Source of the DNA: Candidatus Gastranaerophilales bacterium | GTDB taxonomy: Bacteria; Cyanobacteriota; Vampirovibrionia; Gastranaerophilales; UBA9579 | Length of the DNA: 42,225 bases | Direction: 5' to 3' | Assembly: GCA_028689995.1 (NCBI GenBank) | Contig: JAQVCB010000001.1 | Coordinates: forward strand, 1-42,225 | In this document: piece after piece, positions 32,267 through 40,634 of the stretch | How positions within the stretch are numbered: the first letter of the stretch is position 1 | Layout: each line of letters begins with the position of its first letter | Program-made: the position numbers and the translations under genes | The notes under the pieces: model-generated | The model's input: the letters and a program-made list of their open reading frames with translations, nothing else | Databases searched by the model: none | Told to the model about the DNA's origin: nothing

Positions 32267-35200
32267 TTATAAACTCTCTTTAATTCTGTTTATACAAATT
32301 TTACTGCTGTAATGCCATTCTCTTGCGGTAATTCTCATAACTTTCCAACCGCATCTTTCAAGAATTGCTTGATTTTTTATCTCTTTTGACTGGTTTTCAG
32401 TTTCATCAAATCCGTTAAACTCAACTGCAACCGAATTTTCTCCGTTGGAGACAACCATATCAAGTTTAAATCCTGCAAATTCAAAATCGGGATAAACAGA
32501 AAAGCCTTCTTGTCTTAAAGATGTTGCAGCAGTTTCTTCTGCGGAATTATTATAAATTACCCTCATTTCCTTTTTTTCTGTTTTAAGCTTGTATGCCTGA
32601 ATATATTCAAGGTAATTTCTTAAAAGTCCGGATTGAAGTGATTCCGGTGACCTTGATATAAAGCATATAAGCTTTTTTCTTGCCCTTGTAATCGCAACAT
32701 TGAACAGATTTGGTTTTTGAATGAATATAAGACTTTGAAAATGACTATTTGGTGCAATTGTAAATGATAGAAGAATTATGTCTTTTTCATCTCCCTGAAA
32801 TGTATGGGCTGTACCAACTTCCAGTTGATGCTTTTTAACTATATCACCTGTCAAAACCTGACTTATTGCTTTTTTAATAAGTTCAACCTGTCCTCTGAAC
32901 GGTGATATTATACCTATAGAATGAGGCTGGCCGGACATATTTTTGCTGTCATTCAGAATTATGTCCTGAAGTTTTTCCATAATCTTTTCAACTTCAGCCA
33001 TATTTCTGGTGGTATCAAGGTCAACTTTGGCATCATCAACTATGTTAAGTTCAATGCAATCAGGTATTTCCAGTTCTTTGCTTATAATTTTAATTCTGTT
33101 TCCATAAAATTCCTGATTACTAAAGTTAATTATTGGCGGATAACTTCTAAAATGCTCATCCAGAAGAACTGATCTTGAAGAATAGAAATTTGCAAGGTCA
33201 AAAATGGAATTTGACCTGAACCTTAAAATAAGCTGGTATCTGTCAGGAATATTGTACTGGCTTAAAAATGATTGTTCTTTTGCCTTTTCAAGGAAAGAAA
33301 GATGAGATAACTGCTTGTCGTCGCCAACAATTACAGCGCTTTTTGCTCTAAAAAGTGCAGGAATACAACTTGCAATATCACACTGTGAAGCTTCATCCAC
33401 AATGACAACATCAAACATGCCGGGTTTTAAAGGCAAACACTCAGATATTTCATAGGTTGTAGTTGCCCAGCAAGGAAAAGCTTCAAGTAAAGGCTTAAAA
33501 TCTTCCTGATGCAAAAGCCTGTTTTGCAGGTTTTTCTTTCTTTCAACAAGAGCTTTTGAATGAATATAGAGGTTTTGTCTCTTTGCCTGATCTCTCATCA
33601 GTCCTTTAAGTGATTCTCTTCTCTGATTTTTCAGGATATCAGCTGAAAGTTCTTTCTGCCTTTCTCTGAGTTTTTTCAGGCTTTCAAGGAGCTGATTGAG
33701 ATTTCCTGTTTTACTGATAGAGCCTTCTATTATTTTCATGACGTTTTTTAGTTTTATGACTTCTAAATCCTGTTCAATCTTGTCAAGATTTATACAGGTT
33801 AACTCAATTTTATTCAAATGGAGATTTTTCATAAGTTTTTTGTATGAAAGTTTGGTAATAATTGAATTGAAGAATCCTGATTTTTCATAAGTTCGACGGA
33901 TTTTGTCGAACAGGATTTTTGCCTGTTCTATTTCTTTTTCTGTAAAATCAGATGTTATAAGATGCTTTGCCTTACTGCTTTTCTTTTGTTCTTCATATTT
34001 GTTAAGAGCTATATACCAATCTTTTTCAAATTGTAAGATTTTTTCACATTTATTTTCGAGTTCTTTTATTGATTTTACAAGATTTTTCATATCATCAAGA
34101 GAAGCAAATACTGAAGATTCAAAACCTGAATCGAGGTCAACCTTATTTGCAAGCAAATCCTGAAGGTAAAAGTTAAGCTGTTTTTGATAACTTTGTCTTC
34201 CTGCTCTCAAGCATAAAAACGGTGCACCAAGATTGTTAAGTCGTTCGGAAATAACATCAACAGCTTTATCCATTCTTGAAACAACAAGAACGGTTTTGCC
34301 TGATGCTACAAGATGAGAAACAAGATTAACAATTGTTTGAGATTTTCCGGTTCCTGGAGGTCCAAAAACCGAAACTAAAGGATGCTGTCTTATAGCATCA
34401 ATTACCTGAGTCTGGCTATCGCTTAATTCAAGAGGTGTTATCGGAAAAAATATTTCATCTTTTTTGTTCTTTTTTGGATCAAAACTCATAGGAGCCTGAT
34501 TCTTTGATTTTTGATTTTTACTGTATTCTTCCTGAATAGTATTTAAAACTGTTTCTCTAAAAATTCCGCTTGGTTTTTCAGAGATTTGAGTAAGTTCATG
34601 AAGTACTCCTGCTGTTATAGTAGGTCTTTTAGTCAAAACAATTGCGGAAATATCTACAACAGAAAGTTTATCTACTGTTAACTTTCCGTTAGTATCAGGC
34701 ACAAAAGGTGATTCATGGTTAAACATGGAAATTTCTATGTCGGGGATTATTGATTTTAGAGTGGTAAAGAATATTTGCAGTTTTTCATTTGTTATGGGCA
34801 GATCGGGAACAACGTCAATCAATCCTTCAAAAATGTGATCCACTCTGTCTTCATCATCATATTTAAGCAAACTTGCCAGTGCACCTGTATTTAAAGAAAG
34901 AGTATCTTCAGTCAGGGTGCAATTTATATTAACACCACTTCTTTCAAGTTTGCATGGCGAGTAAAGGAGTGGTGTTAAAAATTCCTCAGTCCTTTTTCTA
35001 CCTGCATTCTTGCCTGCAAGAAAGAAATATCCGTATATAAGATAGCGATCTTTTTGGGAAATTTCTGCCTGAAGCATGAGTTCAGTTATCAAACTATTTG
35101 TTCCATCAAGACTAAGCGGACCATCTGGATTTGAAAGAAGCATTTCTTCTCCGCTAAGGAAAAACCATTTATTTTCTTTGTCCTGATTGAGATTTCTGAA

Positions 35201-35311
35201 TGTTGAAGATTTAACTTCTTCTCTTACGCAGTCATGCAAATATAAACATATTCTTTTAATGAAACTGTCTTTAAATGCTGCTGAGAGTAATTTTGTTGCT
35301 TCCTGAAGCAT
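32267..35311 (-). CDS. Superfamily 1 DNA/RNA helicase fused to a C-terminal nuclease domain
   Basis: A 1014-aa Upf1-like SF1 helicase. Motif I (SVFGPPGTGKSQTIVNL) is near residue 317, Ia in TVLVVSRMDKAV, II as VVIVDEASQCDIA near 640, III as AVIVGDDKQL, IV-V around LDEHFRSYPPIINF and VGTAHTFQGDEKDIILLSF, and VI as FNVAITRARKKLICF. A coiled coil (~400-590) is inserted between Ia and II. The last ~85 residues look like a restriction-type PD-(D/E)xK fold: FKLDMVV, then VAVEFNGFDE, then ILERCGWKVMRITAREW. Such helicase-nuclease fusions are frequent in phage-defence islands, but no other defence gene is adjacent. The first ~300 residues are unrecognised. Confidence 0.88.
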   Translation of the reverse strand: MLQEATKLLSAAFKDSFIKRICLYLHDCVREEVKSSTFRNLNQDKENKWFFLSGEEMLLSNPDGPLSLDGTNSLITELMLQAEISQKDRYLIYGYFFLAGKNAGRKRTEEFLTPLLYSPCKLERSGVNINCTLTEDTLSLNTGALASLLKYDDEDRVDHIFEGLIDVVPDLPITNEKLQIFFTTLKSIIPDIEISMFNHESPFVPDTNGKLTVDKLSVVDISAIVLTKRPTITAGVLHELTQISEKPSGIFRETVLNTIQEEYSKNQKSKNQAPMSFDPKKNKKDEIFFPITPLELSDSQTQVIDAIRQHPLVSVFGPPGTGKSQTIVNLVSHLVASGKTVLVVSRMDKAVDVISERLNNLGAPFLCLRAGRQSYQKQLNFYLQDLLANKVDLDSGFESSVFASLDDMKNLVKSIKELENKCEKILQFEKDWYIALNKYEEQKKSSKAKHLITSDFTEKEIEQAKILFDKIRRTYEKSGFFNSIITKLSYKKLMKNLHLNKIELTCINLDKIEQDLEVIKLKNVMKIIEGSISKTGNLNQLLESLKKLRERQKELSADILKNQRRESLKGLMRDQAKRQNLYIHSKALVERKKNLQNRLLHQEDFKPLLEAFPCWATTTYEISECLPLKPGMFDVVIVDEASQCDIASCIPALFRAKSAVIVGDDKQLSHLSFLEKAKEQSFLSQYNIPDRYQLILRFRSNSIFDLANFYSSRSVLLDEHFRSYPPIINFSNQEFYGNRIKIISKELEIPDCIELNIVDDAKVDLDTTRNMAEVEKIMEKLQDIILNDSKNMSGQPHSIGIISPFRGQVELIKKAISQVLTGDIVKKHQLEVGTAHTFQGDEKDIILLSFTIAPNSHFQSLIFIQKPNLFNVAITRARKKLICFISRSPESLQSGLLRNYLEYIQAYKLKTEKKEMRVIYNNSAEETAATSLRQEGFSVYPDFEFAGFKLDMVVSNGENSVAVEFNGFDETENQSKEIKNQAILERCGWKVMRITAREWHYSSKICINRIKESL

Positions 35312-35439
35312 ATTTTTCCTTTCAATTATTATTATTTAGTTTTATAAATATCATTAATTTTACTATATGATTTGAATTTTAAGTTAAAAAGTAAAAAAAC
35401 GTAACTAAATAACTTGAAATTTAATACATTCTATAAAGA

Positions 35440-35461
35440 AACCCTGAACTTGTTTCAGGGT
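35440..35461 (-). terminator. Rho-independent terminator of pckA
   Basis: ACCCTGAA-CTTG-TTTCAGGGT stem with A/T runs on both sides; on the minus strand TTTCTTTA follows. It lies ~40 bases beyond the pckA stop. Confidence 0.8.
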
Positions 35462-35496
35462 TTTTAAAATAAATATTAAAAGAATTTTATCTATTT

Positions 35497-37371
35497 TTAA
35501 GATTCTCTGGGGCCTGCTGCTACAAGTTCTTCCATTTGTTTTCTATCTTCAGTACTTAATTTATTATCTTCATCAAGATATTTTTTGAAGTTATTTTGGA
35601 ATTTTTGAGCCAGTCCGTTTGCTGCTTTTTTGTAATCATCTTTGTTTTCCCAAAGTTCTTCAGGATTTAACAATTCAGGTTTTACACCTTCAACAGAATT
35701 TGGAACCATAAATTTAAATACAGGATCAATTCTACAGTCTTCATCTTTTATTTGTCCTGCCATAACGGCATCTACTATAGCTCTGGTTGATGGTATATCA
35801 ATTCTGTTCAGAGGTTTGCCTTTTTCATTAAATTCAGGTTTGCCAATTAAGCCTGTATTAATGAGGAATACACTGGAATTATTTTGTTCTACTTTATTAG
35901 CTAACATGTTGGCATATTTTATAGGGTGCAGTGGCATAAAAGGTTCGCCGAAACATGCTGAAAATGTTGATTGAGGTTCAGTGATTCCTCTTTCTGTACC
36001 GGCGACCTTACTTGTATATCCGTTTATAAAGTAATATTCAGCTTGTTCAGGAGTTAATTTGGATACAGGAGGAATAACTCCTGATGCATCATATGTTAAA
36101 AATACAATATTTTTCGGATGAGAATTTACATAACTTGGAATTTTTGCATTATCAATACTGCTTAAAGGATAACTTCCTCTCGTATTTTCAACAGTACAAT
36201 CTTCAAAATCCAGTTCTCTATCTTGATCAAATGGTACATTTTCAATCAGAGCGCCTTTTTGATGAACAGCATTCCATATCTGTGGTTCATTTTTTTTATC
36301 TAAGCCTATTAATTTAGCGTAACATCCGCCTTCGAGATTTGAAATACCTTTTTCGCTCCAAATATGTTCATCATCACCAATTAATGATCTATTTGGACAT
36401 GCTGATAATGTCGTTTTACCTGTTCCAGATAAACCATAAAATAATGCAACATCACCATTATCTCCTACATTTGCTGAACAGTGCATAGGGAATGCATTTT
36501 TTACAGGTAATAAAAAGCTCATTGCTGTAAATATTGATTTTTTAATTTCTCCTGCATACTGAGTTCCTGTAATTAAAGCTACACCTTTTTCAAGATTGAT
36601 TAATATTCCTGCTTCAGAATTAACGCCGTCTTCTTTTGGGTCAAGTTTTAGCCCCGGGGCTGCAATTACAGTAAATCCCGGGATAAAGTTTTCTTTTTCC
36701 TTAGAATCAGGATGAATAAACATATTTTGCTCAGAAAGATTATGTGAAGCCAGTTCATTTATAAATTTTACAGGCATCCTTAACCTTGGATCCGCACCGG
36801 CAAATCCGTCAAATACGTATAATTTATCTTTGGTTTCAAGATAATTTTTAACTTTATCGTAAATATGGTCAAATTGAGCAGGGGATATTTTTAAACAGTT
36901 TTTTCCCCAGTTAATTTTATCGTGTACTAAGGGTGTATCAACAAAAAACCTGTCGTTTGGGGTTCTTCCATTATATTTACCTGTATTTACAACTAGAACA
37001 CCATCTTTCGATAATGTTCCTTCTCCGTTTCGAACTGCTTCAGATGTTAATTCATCTTTCGATAATTTAACTCCTTTATTTTTAAGAATTTCTTGTGAAA
37101 CTTTCTTTGCTACGGAGTTGTTATCAGGTCTTAATAATTTATCAATCTGAATTTTATCTGAATTTGAAAACTCCGAATCTTTTGAAGTTTTGCCTTTAAA
37201 TAAAAGTGAATTGTAAGCATAAAAATGGTTTTTATTAGTTTCGGGCATGCAGGGCTTAAGTTCTTTAGAATTAAATGATTTGTTTTTAGAAGAATTTATG
37301 CCGGTATTTATTTCATTCTTAGGTAACATCAGATTTTGAAAATAAGAATTTTCTCTTACCATGACAGACAT
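35497..37371 (-). CDS. pckA: Phosphoenolpyruvate carboxykinase (ATP) with N-terminal extension
   Basis: Converts oxaloacetate and ATP to PEP, CO2 and ADP (gluconeogenesis, or the reverse in fermentation). The core is canonical: VVNTGKYNGRTPNDRFFVD, GTQYAGEIKKSIFTAMSFLL, P-loop GLSGTGKTTLSACPNRSLIG (~308-327), then DDEHIWSEKGISNLEGG, NTRGSYPLSSIDNAKIP and FSACFGEPFMPLHP. The protein is 624 aa, whereas typical ATP-type enzymes are about 520-540. The excess is at the N-terminus: ~85 residues that include NSLLFKGKTSKDSEF, which resembles the SFxG leaders of the transglycosylase and 626-aa proteins. Whether the extension is a targeting sequence or a wrong start is open; no internal Met with an obvious ribosome binding site was found. 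Confidence 0.93.
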   Translation of the reverse strand: MSVMVRENSYFQNLMLPKNEINTGINSSKNKSFNSKELKPCMPETNKNHFYAYNSLLFKGKTSKDSEFSNSDKIQIDKLLRPDNNSVAKKVSQEILKNKGVKLSKDELTSEAVRNGEGTLSKDGVLVVNTGKYNGRTPNDRFFVDTPLVHDKINWGKNCLKISPAQFDHIYDKVKNYLETKDKLYVFDGFAGADPRLRMPVKFINELASHNLSEQNMFIHPDSKEKENFIPGFTVIAAPGLKLDPKEDGVNSEAGILINLEKGVALITGTQYAGEIKKSIFTAMSFLLPVKNAFPMHCSANVGDNGDVALFYGLSGTGKTTLSACPNRSLIGDDEHIWSEKGISNLEGGCYAKLIGLDKKNEPQIWNAVHQKGALIENVPFDQDRELDFEDCTVENTRGSYPLSSIDNAKIPSYVNSHPKNIVFLTYDASGVIPPVSKLTPEQAEYYFINGYTSKVAGTERGITEPQSTFSACFGEPFMPLHPIKYANMLANKVEQNNSSVFLINTGLIGKPEFNEKGKPLNRIDIPSTRAIVDAVMAGQIKDEDCRIDPVFKFMVPNSVEGVKPELLNPEELWENKDDYKKAANGLAQKFQNNFKKYLDEDNKLSTEDRKQMEELVAAGPRES

Positions 37372-37709
37372 ATATTTTTCTCCTTATACATTGAATGAGT
37401 TACGAAAAATCTTTAACTAAAACAGGCCGTTTTAGTTTTACTTCGCTTCTGTTATCACATATTAATAAAAAATCATAAAAAAAATTATTGACATACTTAT
37501 ATAGATTGTTTTTATAAAATAAGATCAGATTTATTTATTGTAATTTATAATAAATTTTAATAAATTTTAATAAATAAAATTAAATCTGTTGTTTACTCTG
37601 TTTTTCTGATTAAAATTTCAGGTATATTAGTTCTTTAAAAAGACTTTTTCTGCCTTATCTGGAATATTTAGTATAATATCAACTAAGAGCATAAATGTAG
37701 GGCAAAAAG
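37372..37709. other. Divergent promoter region between pckA and flhB
   Basis: AT-rich, no gene. Possible plus-strand signals are TTGACA (37488-37493) with TATAAA at 37513 (19-base spacer) and a TATAAT at 37672-37677, 33 bases before flhB, whose -35 partner is unclear. A FliA-type promoter was sought but not convincingly found. Confidence 0.5.
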
Positions 37710-38783
37710 ATGGCTGATGAAGATAAACAGTTTGAAGCGACTCCGCAAAAACTTAAAAAAGCCCGAGATGAAGGACAGGTAGTAAAGAGTAAGGATCTTT
37801 CTACGGCTATTTCATTAATTTTAATGTTTGTAATTATTTATCAGCTTGCACCTTTCATCTGGGAGCAGATATCAAAACTTTTTGTGCTTGTTTATGAGCA
37901 AATTCCTAACAAAAGTATTGATGAAATAGGATTACAATATTTACTTTTCTTAACATTAGTACCGACGGTTTTAATTATTGGTCCAATACTGTTTTGTGCT
38001 TTTGCAATATCAATTCTGGGAGATATGATTCAGGTAGGTCCGCTTATTACAGGAAAACCACTTGAACCGAAACTGGATAAACTAAATCCTATTAAAGGTT
38101 TTAAAAACATTTTTTCTGTCAAAACTATATTTGATCTTGCAAAGAATATAGTAAAAGTTTTGATTCTTGGTTTTGTCGGATATATTACATTTAAAGCTCA
38201 TATTCCAACTATTTTAGCACTTTGTGCTATGGAAAATACTTTTTCAATTCTTTTTGAATTCGGGAAAATTATTGTTGAATTTGTAATAAAAGCCGGAGGA
38301 CTGTTTATAGTTATTGCAGGAGCTGATTATCTTTTTACAAGATGGAAATTTTTAAAAGATCAGAAAATGTCCTTTAAAGAAGTAAAAGACGAGTATAAGA
38401 ATTCTGAAGGTGACCCTCATGTAAAAGCTGCATTGAGACAAAGGCGTATGCAAATGCTTCAAACGAGCATGCTCGAAGCAGTTCCAACTGCTGACTTTAT
38501 AGTAGTAAATCCTGTTCACATTGCTGTCGCTTTGAAGTATAATCTAGATGAGATGAGTGCACCAAGAGTTATTGCAAAAGGAACCGAATTATTTGCAAAA
38601 AAAATTATTGAAATTGCAAGGGAACATAATATTACTGTTGTTGAAAATCCACCTGTAGCAAGGGCTCTTTTCAAACTTGTTGAGTTAAACAAGGAAATAC
38701 CGCCAGAACTATATAAAGCAGTGGCAGAAATTCTCATGTTTGTATATAATCTCCGTAAGAAGTACACTACTAACATGACTTAG
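37710..38783 (+). CDS. flhB: Flagellar export apparatus protein FlhB
   Basis: Membrane component of the flagellar type III export gate that switches substrate specificity. The N-terminus DKQFEATPQKLKKARDEGQV is the family signature. Four membrane helices (~28-215) are followed by the cytoplasmic domain with KEVKDEYKNSEGDPHVKAALRQRRMQM. The autocleavage motif, usually NPTH, is NPVH here (VVNPVHIAVALKY, near 267-270). The C-terminus (EIPPELYKAVAEILMFVYNL) is typical. Length 357 aa is normal. A YscU-type injectisome homologue is the alternative, but the adjacent FliA-like sigma gene (15-base gap) favours flagella. No other flagellar gene is in the window. Confidence 0.93.
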   Translation: MADEDKQFEATPQKLKKARDEGQVVKSKDLSTAISLILMFVIIYQLAPFIWEQISKLFVLVYEQIPNKSIDEIGLQYLLFLTLVPTVLIIGPILFCAFAISILGDMIQVGPLITGKPLEPKLDKLNPIKGFKNIFSVKTIFDLAKNIVKVLILGFVGYITFKAHIPTILALCAMENTFSILFEFGKIIVEFVIKAGGLFIVIAGADYLFTRWKFLKDQKMSFKEVKDEYKNSEGDPHVKAALRQRRMQMLQTSMLEAVPTADFIVVNPVHIAVALKYNLDEMSAPRVIAKGTELFAKKIIEIAREHNITVVENPPVARALFKLVELNKEIPPELYKAVAEILMFVYNLRKKYTTNMT

Positions 38784-38798
38784 AAAGAAAAGTAGAAA

Positions 38799-39467
38799 TT
38801 GGCTGTGCAACAAACCAATAAAATACAAGAATATTTAGGAATAGTTGAAAAAGTCGCCAGAGTTGAACAAAGGCGTATTCCTTCGCATCTTGTTGAATAT
38901 GAAGAATTAATGAGCATTGGAATTATAGCTATTCAAGCACTTGTAAAAAATAAAACTCAGGAACAACTTGAAAAATATAATGATGCTTATATTGCAACAG
39001 CTATCAGATGGGCTATAAGAAACGAGCTGAGAAATCGCTACAAATGGTATTCCTTAAAACACACGAGAATGGTTGATTCAACAGAAGAATCTGCAGATGG
39101 TGCTGATAATTCAGGATCCGTTGACATTTCCCCGGAAAAGGTCAGAGAAGCTGTCTATGAAACAATTCTTTCTATCGAATACATACAGGATTCATCCGAT
39201 AATGACTCTCCGTTTGATTTTATAAAAGACGGTTCAGCCTTGCCTGATGAAAAGCTTGAAATTGCGGAACTGGGAAAATCAATAAGAGAAGCCATAGCAA
39301 AGCTTCCTCCAAAAGAAAGAACTATTGTAGAATACAGATTTTATAGAAATCTTCAGATAAAAGATATAGCGACACAGGTTGGTTTATCATCCTCAAGGGT
39401 TACAAGAATTGTACAGGCTTCATTAAATTTGGTAAGAGAATATTTAAAAGAGAAAGACCAGTTCTAA
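38799..39467 (+). CDS. fliA: RNA polymerase sigma factor, FliA/sigma28-like
   Basis: A 222-aa sigma-70 family factor. Region 2 is seen in EELMSIGIIAIQALVKN and YIATAIRWAIRNELRNRYKW, and region 4 in LPPKERTIVEYRFYRNLQIK, DIATQVGLSSSRVTRIVQAS. Between them is an acidic linker. Length and the flhB neighbour suggest a FliA-type motility sigma, but region 3 is not strongly conserved, so the symbol is tentative. The frame begins at TTG 38799; GTG at 38805 (VQQTNKIQEYLG) is an alternative and neither has an ideal ribosome binding site (AGAAAAG upstream). Probably translated from the flhB transcript. Confidence 0.8.
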   Translation: MAVQQTNKIQEYLGIVEKVARVEQRRIPSHLVEYEELMSIGIIAIQALVKNKTQEQLEKYNDAYIATAIRWAIRNELRNRYKWYSLKHTRMVDSTEESADGADNSGSVDISPEKVREAVYETILSIEYIQDSSDNDSPFDFIKDGSALPDEKLEIAELGKSIREAIAKLPPKERTIVEYRFYRNLQIKDIATQVGLSSSRVTRIVQASLNLVREYLKEKDQF

Positions 39468-39488
39468 TTCTTTCTTTTTACATATAAG

Positions 39489-39522
39489 AATAAAGCGGAG
39501 ATTATCGTCTCCGCTTTATTCT
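39489..39522. terminator. Bidirectional terminator between sigma factor and 39540 gene
   Basis: GAATAAAGCGGAGA-TTATCG-TCTCCGCTTTATTC forms a 14-bp stem. It serves the plus-strand flhB-sigma unit and the convergent minus-strand gene at 39540. Confidence 0.85.
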
Positions 39523-39539
39523 TATTTATATAGGCATCG

Positions 39540-39932
39540 TTAAGCAAGCATATATTTATCTTCTATTGTTTCAAGAGCAACTTTATCAGCAAGCTCTTTA
39601 GGGATGTTTAGTTCATTTTGTGCAGTAGTGGATATTGAGTTATAAAGTCCCTGGAATTTTTGTACACTACCAGCTATTCTTTGAGCCTGTTCAGGTGTAA
39701 CAAATTGTGAAACAGGAATTACAGTTTTTGAATTGACTTCACTTTGTTTAGGTGTTTCTACCGGAACATAACCTGCTGTATTTGCCATATATTTTAGAGT
39801 ATCATCTCCGGATACTGTATTTTTATTTGACGTTTCAGCCTGTTTTGGTTGTTCATCTGCACTTTTATTTATTGAAACTACTTTAGGAGTTACCTGTGGC
39901 AGATTGGGATTGAAGCCGTCTATTCTTGTCAT
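39540..39932 (-). CDS. Hypothetical protein, 130 aa
   Basis: Function unknown. It starts MTRIDGFNPNLPQVTPKVVS, with a low-complexity, Lys/Gln/Asn-rich first half that looks disordered. A helical C-terminal half follows (TPEQAQRIAGSVQKFQGLYN, ELNIPKELADKVALETIEDK). There is no signal peptide or membrane helix. The ATG follows AAGGAGAATAGAG, a good ribosome binding site. It is convergent with the motility sigma gene and shares its terminator. Its style matches the other lineage-specific proteins in the window. Confidence 0.7.
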   Translation of the reverse strand: MTRIDGFNPNLPQVTPKVVSINKSADEQPKQAETSNKNTVSGDDTLKYMANTAGYVPVETPKQSEVNSKTVIPVSQFVTPEQAQRIAGSVQKFQGLYNSISTTAQNELNIPKELADKVALETIEDKYMLA

Positions 39933-40114
39933 CTCTATTCTCCTTATATAATAATATTTTTTTAATGCGCCTTTACTATATTTAACATATCGGCATTTAT
40001 GTTTTTAAACTTTAAAGATTAAAGTTTAATTTTAAAAAAAAGTTACAAAGTTTAACAAAACTAATTTTAATTATAATGATTTTTTTTAATTTTCAAATTT
40101 TAAGCCTGACTATA

Positions 40115-40294
40115 TTAAGAGACCTTTGCATAACTTAGAAAATGCGATTTTCTTGTTATGCAAAGGTCGATCTTTCAAAGGTGAACAAAAGCACGGCGGC
40201 GGTGAGCCGGCGGGCATTTGCGACACTAGAGGTGGGAGACGTAGCACAACTCAAATTTTCATTTTTTTTGAGTTGTGCAACAGTCTCATTAAGG
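40115..40294 (-). repeat. Family 1 structured repeat, copy 3
   Basis: Read on the minus strand: hairpin GCACAACTCAAA...TTTGAGTTGTGC, then AGTGTC, then CCGGCTCACCGCCG inside a weaker stem (CAAATGC/GCTTTTG), then GTTCACCTTTGAAAGATCG, then a long hairpin GACCTTTGCATAAC...GTTATGCAAAGGTC. Order and core match copies 1 and 2; hairpin sequences are entirely different but still paired. The ends share an imperfect TTAA-GAGAC inverted repeat. Confidence 0.75.
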
Positions 40295-40303
40295 GATTGT
40301 TGA

Positions 40304-40350
40304 CGAATAATTAAATAGCTCTTATTTTCTATTCGTTAACACTCCCGATT
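40304..40350 (+). repeat. Family 2 repeat, copy E
   Basis: Weak hairpin CGAATA...TATTCG followed by TTAACACTCCCGATT. It lies ~10 bases beyond family 1 copy 3. Confidence 0.45.
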
Positions 40351-40395
40351 AAACTTTTGATGATGGTAAGTACTGACTGATATCACTATACACAT

Positions 40396-40527
40396 TGTCA
40401 TTGCGAAGACTACTTCGAAGTCTGCGGCAATCTATCCAGCTTACGTGTGCAAATGGAAGTATTTTAACTCCAGGCTTATTGCTCTCAATTGGTAAGATCA
40501 CCACGTCGCTTCGCTCCTCGTTATGAC
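40396..40527 (+). repeat. Family 3 dispersed repeat pair
   Basis: TGTCATTGCGAAGACTACTTCG...GCGGCAATCTATCC, then the inverted-type unit TTGGTAAGATCACCACGTCG...CGTTATGACA. Confidence 0.7.
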
Positions 40528-40634
40528 AGTCTGAGGATTCATGATTTTATCAGTCACAATTTATTCTTTACCAAACTTTTTAATGATAAAATTTATAATG
40601 GACGTGTCAATAATATGAACTTTCGTGGAAAGGT

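Larger units (their letters stand above)
39933..40634. other. Long intergenic region with three repeat families
   Basis: About 700 bases without a credible gene. It contains family 1 copy 3 on the minus strand (40115-40294), family 2 copy E (40304-40350) and a family 3 pair (40396-40527). A 62-codon open frame at 40126 lies entirely in the repeats. The lysS promoter should be in the last ~100 bases. Confidence 0.6.

Noticed and set aside
37636-37659. FliA-type promoter before flhB (TAAA ... GCC)
   Set aside because: The TAAA and GCCTTATC blocks are too close together and poorly matched to the sigma28 consensus.
40126-40314. 62-codon open frame in the lysS upstream region
   Set aside because: It lies almost wholly in the family 1 copy 3 and family 2 repeats, antisense to the structured element; no coding signal.
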